From: Paracoccaceae bacterium | GTDB lineage: Bacteria; Pseudomonadota; Alphaproteobacteria; Rhodobacterales; Rhodobacteraceae | Assembly: GCA_003447515.1 (NCBI GenBank) | Contig: DLZA01000346.1 | Coordinates: forward strand, 1-17,116 | Length of the DNA: 17,116 nucleotides | Direction of reading: 5' to 3' | Shown here: one piece after another, positions 1 to 7,622 of the stretch | How the letters are laid out: the number at the start of each line of letters is the position of its first letter | Numbering within the stretch: the stretch's first letter is position 1 | Translations under genes and position numbers: made by a program | The notes under the pieces: generated by a model | Told to the model about the DNA's origin: nothing | Database searches by the model: none | What the model saw: only the letters and a program-made list of their open reading frames with translations

Positions 1-333
1 TTTTGCAGATACAGACGTGTTTGAGGCAGGCTCGGACAGCATCGCGGGCGTCGCATGCGCCTCTCCAGCAGCAGGCATGGTGACAAAGTCATCAGCGGAT
101 TCCGAAATAATCGCAATTACATCGCCAACCGGCACTTCAACACCGACAGCAGCACGGATTTGGGTCAAAAAACCGTCACGACCCGCAGGAATTTCCATCG
201 TGGCCTTGTCGGTTTCTACTTCTATCAAAGGATCATCAGCAACAACAGCATCTCCGGGTGCCTTGAGCCAGCTCACAATGACCGCGCTATCTTGGGCCAT
301 GCCCAATTGCGGCATCAACACATCATAGGGCAT
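1..333 (-). CDS. E2 component (lipoyl domain) of a 2-oxoacid/acetoin dehydrogenase complex, partial
   Basis: Only the N-terminal 111 residues are inside the window; the gene continues past base 1. The visible part is a complete biotinyl/lipoyl domain (about residues 2-80) that begins MPYDVLMPQLGM and carries the lipoylation motif ETDKAT, with Lys43 as the expected lipoyl-lysine. An Ala/Ser/Pro-type linker follows. E2 proteins carry acyl groups on the swinging lipoyl arm and transfer them to CoA. The ATG at 333 overlaps the last 11 bases of the E1-beta gene and has a GGGGAG ribosome-binding site inside that gene, so translational coupling is likely. Whether the full protein has a catalytic acyltransferase domain, and whether an E3 gene follows, cannot be seen. 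Confidence 0.9.
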   Translation of the reverse strand, partial: MPYDVLMPQLGMAQDSAVIVSWLKAPGDAVVADDPLIEVETDKATMEIPAGRDGFLTQIRAAVGVEVPVGDVIAIISESADDFVTMPAAGEAHATPAMLSEPASNTSVSAK

Positions 334-1318
334 GAAACAGCTCCCCGCGCATCGCCATTAATGCCCGCGCAACCACATCATCCGGGGTAGGCACCGTCAG
401 ATCCTCAAGCGCAGGGCTGAACGGAATAGGCACATCCATGGCCCCCAAGCGCTGAACCGGCGCATCCAGATGGTAAAATGCTTTTTCGGCAATCCGTGCA
501 GCAATTTCTGCCGTGACACCATAGCTTTGATGGCCCTCATCGATTACAATCGCCCGGCTGGTTTTTTTTACCGAGGTCAGAATAGTCTCCTCATCAAGAG
601 GCGCAATAGTGCGCGGATCGATCACTTCGGCAGACACCCCCTGTTCGGCAAGATGCAATGCTGCGGCTTGGGCGACCTGCACCATCGAAGACGTGGCCAC
701 CAGCGTGATATCACTGCCTTCACGCAGAATATGTGCGGCACCAAACGGAATAAGATACTCTTGTTCCGGCACCGGAGCCTTATCTTGATACATCAGCTTA
801 TCTTCAAAAATAATTACCGGATTATTGTCTCGAATAGCTGTTTTCATCAGCCCCTTGGCCTCATAGGCCGAAGAGGGCATTGCCACTTTGATCCCCGGAA
901 TATGAGCTACTAGCGCGTGCAGCGATTGACTGTGCTGTGCAGCAGATCGGCGAGTGGCCCCCATATTCGTACGCACCACCATTGGCACAGTCAGTTTTCC
1001 GCCCGACATGTAATGCGTCTTGGCGGCCTGATTGCACAGTTGGTCCATGATTAGAAACAAAAAATCTCCGAACATGATATCCACCACCGGCCGCAAACCG
1101 GTCATCGCCGCGCCAACGGCCAGACCCGTAAACCCCGGCTCTGAGATCGGCGTATCAATCACACGCGTGGTACCGAACTCTTCGACCAGACCAGAGGTGA
1201 CCTTAAACGGTGTCCCCGCCTCAGCCACGTCTTCACCCATCAAAATAACGGTGCTATCTAGCCGCATTTCTTCGGCTAAAGCTTCATTGACCGCTTTGGA
1301 AAGTGTAATATTGCGCAT
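323..1318 (-). CDS. E1-beta subunit of a TPP-dependent acetoin/2-oxoacid dehydrogenase (AcoB-like)
   Basis: This 331-residue protein has the usual length of a bacterial E1-beta subunit. It shows the family landmarks: GEDV at residues 28-31, the TPP-activating glutamate in PISEPGF (Glu60), His129 in the AAQHSQSLHAL stretch, and the C-terminal transketolase-like half with VIDPRTIAPLD. With the E1-alpha subunit it forms the heterotetramer that decarboxylates a 2-oxoacid, or cleaves acetoin, and passes the acyl group to lipoyl-E2. The ATG at 1318 follows an AAGGAGAG site that overlaps the E1-alpha stop codon (11-base gap), so the pair is co-translated. By style it is closer to acetoin dehydrogenase beta than to branched-chain or pyruvate E1-beta, but the substrate is not proven. 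Confidence 0.92.
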   Translation of the reverse strand: MRNITLSKAVNEALAEEMRLDSTVILMGEDVAEAGTPFKVTSGLVEEFGTTRVIDTPISEPGFTGLAVGAAMTGLRPVVDIMFGDFLFLIMDQLCNQAAKTHYMSGGKLTVPMVVRTNMGATRRSAAQHSQSLHALVAHIPGIKVAMPSSAYEAKGLMKTAIRDNNPVIIFEDKLMYQDKAPVPEQEYLIPFGAAHILREGSDITLVATSSMVQVAQAAALHLAEQGVSAEVIDPRTIAPLDEETILTSVKKTSRAIVIDEGHQSYGVTAEIAARIAEKAFYHLDAPVQRLGAMDVPIPFSPALEDLTVPTPDDVVARALMAMRGELFHAL

Positions 1319-1329
1319 CTGATCTCTCC

Positions 1330-2316
1330 TTAGACGGTTTCGGCGAAGACGTGTTCGGTGACATCTTCAACGGCCGGATAAGCCGCGCTTAGCGCATAGT
1401 TGACCGCCGCTTTTGCCTCAGTTTTTATCTCTGCATGAAGCGCCTGCAACTCATCAAAGGACGCGAGTTTCTCTGTCACCAACCAGTCACCGAAGTTTGT
1501 GATTGGATCACGGGTTTCTTTCCAAAATGTCTCTTCTTCTTTCGAACGGTAATACGCGCGATTGATATCGCCGACATGATGCCCGTGATAGCGATAAGTG
1601 TTGAGCAACATAAAAAATGGCCCCTCGCCGTTACGCGCGCGCGCCACCAGTTGTTGTGATAGCTCGTTGACAGCCAGAACATCCTGTCCGTCAACCTCGT
1701 GCCCCTCGATCCCAAAGGCCGAGGCGCGATCCATCAACGCACCCGCCGCCATTTCAGATACATGGGTGTATTCGCCGTATAGATTATTCTCACAGGCATA
1801 GATCACCGGCAGATCCCAAAGCGCCGCCATATTCATACATTCATACAACAACCCCTGCCCCAGCGCACCGTCCCCGAAAAAACACACGGCAACGTCGCCA
1901 GTTCCCAGGGTTTTAGCCGTCAGCGCCGCGCCAGTGGCGATGCCAGCAGAGCCGCCAACAATCGCATTCGCTCCTAGATTTCCATTGGCCTGATCAGCGA
2001 TATGCATCGAGCCGCCCTTGCCATGGCAGTAGCCTTCGTCCTTGCCGAGCAATTCACAAAACATCTGTTTAAAATTGGCGCCTTTGGCGACGCAATGGCC
2101 ATGACCACGGTGGGTTGACGTAATTTTATCGCGTGTTTCCAGCGCCTCACAAATGCCAACAGCAACGGCTTCTTGGCCAGAATACATATGGGTCAGACCA
2201 GGCATTTTCGCGGTGAGATACAACTCGTTTGCGCTATCCTCAAACACCCTAATTTTGACCATTTGACGATACATATGCAGATAGGCGTCCGAGTTTTTCT
2301 GTGCCGGCTTTGCCAT
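1330..2316 (-). CDS. E1-alpha subunit of a TPP-dependent acetoin/2-oxoacid dehydrogenase (AcoA-like)
   Basis: The protein has 328 residues from the ATG at 2316. I chose this start because a GAGGTGGA ribosome-binding site lies about 6 bases upstream; an in-frame GTG at 2325 has no such site. The thiamine-diphosphate motif is complete: GDG at 148-150 and the closing NN at 177-178. The stretches STHRGHGH (about 67-74) and GKGGSMHI (99-106) are typical of the E1-alpha/acetoin dehydrogenase alpha family, as is the TYRYHGHHVGD loop near 240-250. It binds TPP and Mg at the interface with E1-beta and starts oxidative cleavage of the substrate. The upstream M24 gene ends 10 bases before this start. 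Confidence 0.92.
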   Translation of the reverse strand: MAKPAQKNSDAYLHMYRQMVKIRVFEDSANELYLTAKMPGLTHMYSGQEAVAVGICEALETRDKITSTHRGHGHCVAKGANFKQMFCELLGKDEGYCHGKGGSMHIADQANGNLGANAIVGGSAGIATGAALTAKTLGTGDVAVCFFGDGALGQGLLYECMNMAALWDLPVIYACENNLYGEYTHVSEMAAGALMDRASAFGIEGHEVDGQDVLAVNELSQQLVARARNGEGPFFMLLNTYRYHGHHVGDINRAYYRSKEEETFWKETRDPITNFGDWLVTEKLASFDELQALHAEIKTEAKAAVNYALSAAYPAVEDVTEHVFAETV

Positions 2317-2326
2317 CAACTCCACC

Positions 2327-3628
2327 TCAGTACCGGTTCGCGATCGGCAGCTCTTCTGCCGGGAAAAGGCTGATCACCTGACATCCGCTGTCTGTGACAA
2401 TCACTTCTTCCTCAATCCGCGCCGCAGAATAGCCGTCAGAGGCTGGGCAATAGGTTTCCAGCGCAAACACCATGCCGGTCTGAATTTCCATTGGATTTTC
2501 GAAACTGACCGCGCGACTGATAATTGGCCGCTCATGCAGGGCCAATCCCAGGCCGTGGCCAAACTGCAAGCCGAACGCTGCAAGTTCATTTGGAAAACCA
2601 AGGCTTTCAGCTGTGGGCCACACGGCGGCAATTTTGTCGGTGGTCACCCCCGGTTTAATCAAAGCGATCGCCGCATCCAGCCAATCGCGCGCCTTGATAT
2701 ATGCGTCGTTTTGCCCCGGTGTGGCACGCCCAATGTTAAATGTGCGGTAATAACAGGTGCGATAGCCCTGATAGGATTGCAGAATGTCAAAAAAGGCTTG
2801 ATCACCCGGCCGAAAAAGACGGTCAGTAAAGTTATGCGGATGCGGGTTGCAGCGTTCGCCAGAAATTGCATTGATCGCCTCGACATCATCCGAGCCCATT
2901 TCATACAGCATTTTGTTGGACATCGCGACAATATCGTTTTCACGCACACCGGGTTTCAGTTCTTCATAGATCATGTGATAAACGCCATCCACCATCGCAG
3001 CCGCTTGGTTAAGCAACTGCAACTCATCAATGTTTTTAATCTCCCGGGCACCCAGCATAATCTGTTGACCATCGACAACATTGAGGCCTGCCTCTTGCAG
3101 GGCAAAGAACATCGCGGTCTCAGCATAATCGACCCCCACCGGCATGTCCGCCATGCCGGCTTTCCTGATCAAACCTGCAATTTCTTCGGCATAACGTTTC
3201 ACCAAGCCAAAACTTGGGGGGATTGTGCCGCGCATGCCAACAACACCGGCCAACATCCGGTCTGGGTCAAGCCAATCGCAATATTCTCGATGATGAACTG
3301 CAGCCGAGCCGAAATCCCACACGTAGGGTTCTTCATCTCCAGAAAGCAGACAGAAGCGACACATTTTATCGCGCTCCCACTCGCCAATTTTTGTGCCTGA
3401 TACGTAACGAATATTGTTGACGTCAAACATCAACAGCGAGCCGCAATGCGACCTTTTCAAAGCGTCTTTCGAACGGCTCAGCCGATAGCGGCGCAGCCGG
3501 TCATGATCGACCCGGCGCTCAAAATCCACAGCCGTGTGTCCCCATGCCGGTACATGTTTATCCCAACGCCAGTTTGGATCAATATCGCCGGGTTGTAGAA
3601 TGCGGGGGTTCAGCGCCGTGGTATTCAT
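2327..3628 (-). CDS. M24 (pita-bread fold) family protein, creatinase/aminopeptidase-P-like, with one altered metal ligand
   Basis: The protein has 433 residues from the ATG at 3628, which has a GAGGAGAA ribosome-binding site; an upstream in-frame TTG at 3643 is less likely. The N-terminal half (about 1-190) is the creatinase N-domain. The C-terminal half (about 200-420) is the M24 catalytic domain, with D281 in FFDILQSY, H358 in FGHGLGLALHE, H365, E391 in ALETY and E406 in ARIEEEV. In classical M24 metallopeptidases a second aspartate lies 11 residues after the first; here that position is Cys292 (RTCYYRTF). Four of five ligands are therefore kept. Metal-independent creatinase and the lyase DddP show that this fold is not limited to peptidases. 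It sits between the regulator and E1-alpha, so a small C-N or C-C bond hydrolysis step in the pathway is possible. No signal peptide is visible. Substrate unknown. Confidence 0.85.
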   Translation of the reverse strand: MNTTALNPRILQPGDIDPNWRWDKHVPAWGHTAVDFERRVDHDRLRRYRLSRSKDALKRSHCGSLLMFDVNNIRYVSGTKIGEWERDKMCRFCLLSGDEEPYVWDFGSAAVHHREYCDWLDPDRMLAGVVGMRGTIPPSFGLVKRYAEEIAGLIRKAGMADMPVGVDYAETAMFFALQEAGLNVVDGQQIMLGAREIKNIDELQLLNQAAAMVDGVYHMIYEELKPGVRENDIVAMSNKMLYEMGSDDVEAINAISGERCNPHPHNFTDRLFRPGDQAFFDILQSYQGYRTCYYRTFNIGRATPGQNDAYIKARDWLDAAIALIKPGVTTDKIAAVWPTAESLGFPNELAAFGLQFGHGLGLALHERPIISRAVSFENPMEIQTGMVFALETYCPASDGYSAARIEEEVIVTDSGCQVISLFPAEELPIANRY

Positions 3629-3665
3629 AAGTCTTCTCCTCAACGCCCATATGCTCAGGGCTATC

Positions 3666-5474
3666 CTAGTAATGGCCGTGCGAACGCATCAAAGCATCGG
3701 CACGGTTTTGTGAATTAGCCAAGGCGTCGGATATGGATTTGTCACCACGCAAGGCGTCATGCATCTCCTCGCCAACGATGGCGATGACATCACTTATTCC
3801 GGGCACAGGGGGACGCGGCCACATCTGCAAGACCCCACAGCGTGCCATTTCATCCACGATCGAAATCAAGGGTGAAATCTGCTGCACCTCGGGGTCAAGG
3901 CTGACACTGAACCGCGGGCTGACCAAGCTTCCGTTTTCGATATACAGCTTTACAGTATGTGCCGAGGTAAGCGACTGCAAAGCTGTCCAAATTGGATCAA
4001 TTCGTTCCGGAGCGATGTTGGAAGGAATTGCCAAAGCGTATCCACCCAAGGGTGCGATCGGTCGACCTTTGGGGCCAAAGGGCAAAGGCAGGTATTCGGT
4101 TTTTTTCCAAGCGGGGGACGATTTATCTAACTCGAACAGTGGCGCCAACAAGGTGGCGCAATATGCCATTGCCGAATCTCCCACCGCATAGGAGCGCGCG
4201 CGTTCAAACCATGACATGTTCAAAATACCCCGCGGCGAATATTGCATCAGCTCCCGCAGATATTCGGCCGCATCGCGCGCATCGGGCGTGTCAAACATCG
4301 GGCGATAATTTTCGCCATGCACGTTTTCACCATCAAAACCCAGCGCAGTTTTTGCAAGGTTCAAAACTGGTTGCCCAAACGATGCGATTACGAATAAAAA
4401 TGAATGCCCCATCGGCGTGCCCCGCGCCGCATTCCACGCGATGCCGGCCATACCGCCGAACGGATCATGCAGCGTTTGCGCGGCGTGCAAAGTATCAGCA
4501 ATGGTGTGCGGTGGCTTTAAACCATGCGCAGCAAAAACATCCCGCCGATAGACCAGCAATTCAGGCGTGGTCTGAACTGGCAAGCCGTATTGCAGGTTCT
4601 GGTACCGGGCGCTGGCAATCGCCTCAGGATGAAAATCCGACGTGTCAAAACCACTATCACGCATATAATCATGGATCGGCAGAAAATGCCCAGCCTCAGC
4701 CATTTCTCCAAACCAAGGCGTATCACAAGCCACGATGTCATAGCGTGATTTCGGGAGTTTTGCATTTTCCAAAATTTCATTGCGCAAACGGTCAATTGAC
4801 AGAGCACGGCTTTTGATATTGACGCCAAAAATACTTTCAAACTGTTTCTTCAACGCGTGCATCGCCATAAACGTGGGGTCTGCATGTTCCAACAATCTCA
4901 GGTCGCCATTGATCGGTAATTTAGTCGTCAAGCTTGCTAGCGGCGGCAACACATTGCCCGGGGCATAGGAGGAGCCAAAATAATATCCGCTATTTTTACT
5001 ATCGGGACCGGCATCATAGGTGCTGCCAATAATGGCTCGAAACCGACGCGCCAGTTCCTGCCATTCCATCATCAGTTTCTCGGTTGGATGCAGGGAAAAC
5101 GATTTACCGGTGGCGGTTCTTGCCCGGCGCAACAACAGGCCTCTGCTTTCGATCGACTCAAGCGCCCGCACTGCAGTGCCGTAAGTTAACCCTGAAGCGC
5201 CTACCAAAGACGAACTGGTAGAGGTTTTTCCGCCCAGATGGTTGCGTACTAATGTTGCCAACAAACGAACTTCACTGTAGCCTCTTTTGATCGACAGTGC
5301 ACGATCGGTCTCAACTTCGAACTGCTCCATAAAATCGAGGAACCGTTCCATCTCTTGATTTGAGACCCCAATTTTGAGCTTTTTATCCGCCGTTTCATAT
5401 GGACCTTCAGGGCGACCACGCAACAGTTGATTGGGATGCCGGCGCCATGCACCCGGTGTATCTGATGTCGGCAT
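3666..5474 (-). CDS. Transcriptional regulator: winged HTH fused to an ABC-type (family 1) solute-binding domain
   Basis: The protein has 602 residues and starts at an ATG with a GGAGAG site 6 bases upstream. The N-terminus is hydrophilic, with no signal peptide or lipobox, so the protein should be cytoplasmic. Residues about 65-130 form a winged helix-turn-helix: SEVRLLATLVRNHL, then a recognition region ASGLTYGTAVRALESIESRGLL, then a basic wing RRARTATGKSFSLHP. From about residue 188 to 580 it resembles bacterial extracellular solute-binding protein family 1 (SBP_bac_1, MalE/UgpB-like): a DLRLLEHADPTF start, a YDIVACDTPWFGEMAEAGHFLPI stretch and a GGYALAIPSN segment near the C-terminal half. 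This suggests a one-component sensor that binds the imported solute. It is the first gene of the minus-strand unit leading to M24, E1 and E2, and lies 85 bases downstream of the permease gene, with operator-like repeats in that gap. Confidence 0.85.
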   Translation of the reverse strand: MPTSDTPGAWRRHPNQLLRGRPEGPYETADKKLKIGVSNQEMERFLDFMEQFEVETDRALSIKRGYSEVRLLATLVRNHLGGKTSTSSSLVGASGLTYGTAVRALESIESRGLLLRRARTATGKSFSLHPTEKLMMEWQELARRFRAIIGSTYDAGPDSKNSGYYFGSSYAPGNVLPPLASLTTKLPINGDLRLLEHADPTFMAMHALKKQFESIFGVNIKSRALSIDRLRNEILENAKLPKSRYDIVACDTPWFGEMAEAGHFLPIHDYMRDSGFDTSDFHPEAIASARYQNLQYGLPVQTTPELLVYRRDVFAAHGLKPPHTIADTLHAAQTLHDPFGGMAGIAWNAARGTPMGHSFLFVIASFGQPVLNLAKTALGFDGENVHGENYRPMFDTPDARDAAEYLRELMQYSPRGILNMSWFERARSYAVGDSAMAYCATLLAPLFELDKSSPAWKKTEYLPLPFGPKGRPIAPLGGYALAIPSNIAPERIDPIWTALQSLTSAHTVKLYIENGSLVSPRFSVSLDPEVQQISPLISIVDEMARCGVLQMWPRPPVPGISDVIAIVGEEMHDALRGDKSISDALANSQNRADALMRSHGHY

Positions 5475-5514
5475 CTATCACTCTCCGCGTGAAGGCTACG
5501 TGACAGAGATACGC

Positions 5515-5556
5515 ATCCATTTTATTATTTCCAATATGGATTTATCTAAAATGGAT
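5515..5556. promoter_or_regulatory. Operator-like repeats in the promoter region of the regulator gene
   Basis: A perfect 10-base inverted repeat (ATCCATTTTA at 5515-5524 and TAAAATGGAT at 5547-5556) surrounds a smaller one, TTCCA-ATA-TGGAT, at 5529-5541. A further copy with one mismatch, ATCTA-AAA-TGGAT, lies at 5544-5556. The same motif with the same 3-base spacer occurs in the 10321-10353 promoter region. This points to autoregulation by the wHTH-SBP protein; that link is inferred. Confidence 0.6.
5522..5550 (-). promoter_or_regulatory. Candidate sigma-70 promoter of the regulator/M24/E1/E2 unit
   Basis: On the minus strand a TTTAGA (-35 like, 5550-5545) is followed after 17 bases by TAATAA (-10 like, 5527-5522). 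The inverted repeat TTCCA-N3-TGGAT lies inside the spacer, which would fit repression by occlusion. Boxes were matched by eye only. Confidence 0.4.
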
Positions 5557-5559
5557 ATT

Positions 5560-6597
5560 TTATTGACGCTTCAGGCTTTCAGCTTTACGCGCAAGCAGTG
5601 GTGCCTTGCGCGCATCAACATCGAACAAGATTTGTTGTCGCCGTTGGTAGTCATCAAAAATCCGACTGCCAGTTTGAAACATAATCACAATCATCAGCAG
5701 CACGCCAAGATATAGTTGAACCATAAATGCCGGGGTGACATTGAACACCAAACCAGTGTTCAAAAAGTTCACCGTCAAGGTTCCGATCGCAGCCCCGATC
5801 ACGCCTCCTTTGCCACCAAGGATTGAAACACCACCGATAAACGCCGCGACCGTCCCGGCAAGTAGGACATATTGCAATCCCAGCGCCTGAGCCGTCCCAG
5901 ACCGCAAACCAATGATACAACCGCCAAGCCCGGCACAAAGCCCAGAAATGGCAAACACAATGATCATTGGACGCTTGAGATCAATGCCCGCGGCAACCGC
6001 TTCTTTTCGGGCCCCACCAATAGCATATATTTCGCGCCCATAGCGGGTGTAGGACATAAATAAGCCCACGACCACAAACATCGCAATCACAAGAAGACTG
6101 GCCGGCGAAAAATACCACAGCATTTTGGTGGAAATGAAGTCGGGCACGCGAAAATCTGTCAACATGACGGTCTTTTCTTCCGCCGCAAACAAGGCCACAC
6201 CGCGCAAAAGCATCAACGTCCCAACAGTTAGAACAATGGCACGCACTCTCAAATAAGCAATGAAATAGCCTTGAATAGCACCAATTAACGTCGAGATCGA
6301 AACCGCAATAAACAGCGCCGGAAACGCCCCCAGACTATCGGTGAACCGCACTACAACAACTGCAGCAAGCGCGGCATTAGACCCGATCGACAGATCAATC
6401 TCACCGGCAATAATGCACAATGTCAATGCAAGTCCAACAAGACCAAGAACCGCAAACCGTTCCATGATTGCAAAACCGGTTCGGTGCGTTGCGAAGTATT
6501 CGTTGGTCAGCGCAAAATATCCATACACACAAATTGCCAGTAATATCGCAAAAGCTAAATCGTGGTTTTCAACAACCCAATTTTTGATCTTGTCCAT
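5560..6597 (-). CDS. ABC sugar-type (CUT2, RbsC-like) permease
   Basis: The protein has 345 residues from the ATG at 6597, which is 8 bases from a GAGGA site. Alternative starts at 6603 and at a GTG at 6612 overlap the upstream permease gene. It is strongly hydrophobic with about 8-10 membrane segments. It has the family motif AGEIDLSIGS (about 64-73) and the cytoplasmic coupling region with GGVSILGGKGG (255-265). It belongs to the branched-chain/ribose permease group (BPD_transp_2). With the neighbouring permease it would form a heterodimeric channel in the inner membrane. The C-terminal 35 residues form a basic cytoplasmic tail. It is the last gene of the transport unit. Confidence 0.93.
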   Translation of the reverse strand: MDKIKNWVVENHDLAFAILLAICVYGYFALTNEYFATHRTGFAIMERFAVLGLVGLALTLCIIAGEIDLSIGSNAALAAVVVVRFTDSLGAFPALFIAVSISTLIGAIQGYFIAYLRVRAIVLTVGTLMLLRGVALFAAEEKTVMLTDFRVPDFISTKMLWYFSPASLLVIAMFVVVGLFMSYTRYGREIYAIGGARKEAVAAGIDLKRPMIIVFAISGLCAGLGGCIIGLRSGTAQALGLQYVLLAGTVAAFIGGVSILGGKGGVIGAAIGTLTVNFLNTGLVFNVTPAFMVQLYLGVLLMIVIMFQTGSRIFDDYQRRQQILFDVDARKAPLLARKAESLKRQ

Positions 6598-6608
6598 GCC
6601 CATATTCC

Positions 6609-7622
6609 TCACTCTTGTGATCTGCTGCCGCGCCGTACAAGCGCGAAAACCATAATGGAGAACACAATCATCAAACCCACTGCCAGCACCCTAGGGCCAG
6701 AGTTAAAGCCATGCAGAACCATCATATTATCCACCGTCGAGATAAAAACCGCACCAAAACTTGAGCGCAAAGTCGATCCGTAACCACCCATAATCGAATT
6801 ACCGCCAACCATCACGGTTGCGATGACCATGATGGTCATATCCCCCGAAGACCCGAACTCTGAGGAAAAGTAATTCACATGAGCACTTGAGACCTGCGCC
6901 GAAAAAGCGATCGCCACAAAGGCGGCACAGACCGACGCTATCGCGCAGGTTTTAATCGCCATTCCAAAGTTCTCATGCCCTGTGGCTTTGCCGGCAGCCC
7001 GGTTCGCACCGATCAGATAAACCTGTCGCCCAAACGTTGTATACCGGAGCGTCATCTCTGCCGCGATTGCAATTAAGATGAAAGCAACGGTGATATTCGG
7101 CAGCCCCAGAAAAGACCCCGTTCCCAGCCATTCCGCGCCATGCGGGCGCCGGAATGAAATCACCAGGTTATCGCTCCAATAAGAGCCTAGGCCAAATAAC
7201 AAGCCCGCAGCCCCTAAGGTCACCACGATTGGATTACCTCCTAAACCGATCAAAACCCCCTGCGACATGCCCGAAATCAAGGCAATCACCATGGTAAACA
7301 AAAAAGAAATCTCAAAGCCATAGCCTGCCGACATTGAGGTGGCGAAAGCCACAATCGACAGTGCAGCGGTCTCTTTCAACGAGAGCAAAAAGAAGTTCCC
7401 CGACAGGGTCACAAAGGTCAGCCCGATGGCCATAATGCCCACCAAAGCGGCGTCGCGAATGATTGTCTTAAGGTTGAACAGCGTCAAAAAGTTCGGTGCT
7501 GTGGCCATCCCAATAAAAAAGATCACCATAAAAGCGGCGACGAGCGCCACGACAAAAGCGGAATAATCCCGCACCATCCGTTCCAGCCAATTAGGCGTGG
7601 GTTGAGTTATCGGGGCGCTCAT
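6609..7622 (-). CDS. ABC sugar-type (CUT2) permease, second subunit
   Basis: This 337-residue integral membrane protein of the RbsC-like family starts with an ATGA overlap on the ATPase stop codon, so it is translationally coupled. It has many hydrophobic segments and the loop GGNSIMGGYGS near residue 273, corresponding to GG(V)SxxGG in the sister subunit. The usual IDLSVGS-type motif is replaced by SGNFFLLSLKETAAL (about 74-88), so this subunit is the more divergent of the pair. Such asymmetric permease pairs occur in CUT2 systems. It would form the transmembrane channel with the 5560-6597 product. Confidence 0.92.
   Translation of the reverse strand: MSAPITQPTPNWLERMVRDYSAFVVALVAAFMVIFFIGMATAPNFLTLFNLKTIIRDAALVGIMAIGLTFVTLSGNFFLLSLKETAALSIVAFATSMSAGYGFEISFLFTMVIALISGMSQGVLIGLGGNPIVVTLGAAGLLFGLGSYWSDNLVISFRRPHGAEWLGTGSFLGLPNITVAFILIAIAAEMTLRYTTFGRQVYLIGANRAAGKATGHENFGMAIKTCAIASVCAAFVAIAFSAQVSSAHVNYFSSEFGSSGDMTIMVIATVMVGGNSIMGGYGSTLRSSFGAVFISTVDNMMVLHGFNSGPRVLAVGLMIVFSIMVFALVRRGSRSQE

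Noticed and set aside
2534..3400. 288-codon open frame on the plus strand
   Set aside because: It lies wholly antisense to the M24 gene, which has clear family motifs; the translation has no recognisable domain and is a codon-bias shadow.
2327..3628. DddP (DMSP lyase) identity for the M24 protein
   Set aside because: It shares the fold and the His/Glu ligands, but the DTD...TD metal motif of DddP is absent (FFDILQ...RTCYY here) and overall similarity by eye is low.
3992..4816. 274-codon open frame on the plus strand
   Set aside because: Antisense to the wHTH-SBP regulator gene; His/Pro/Arg-rich shadow sequence without a domain.
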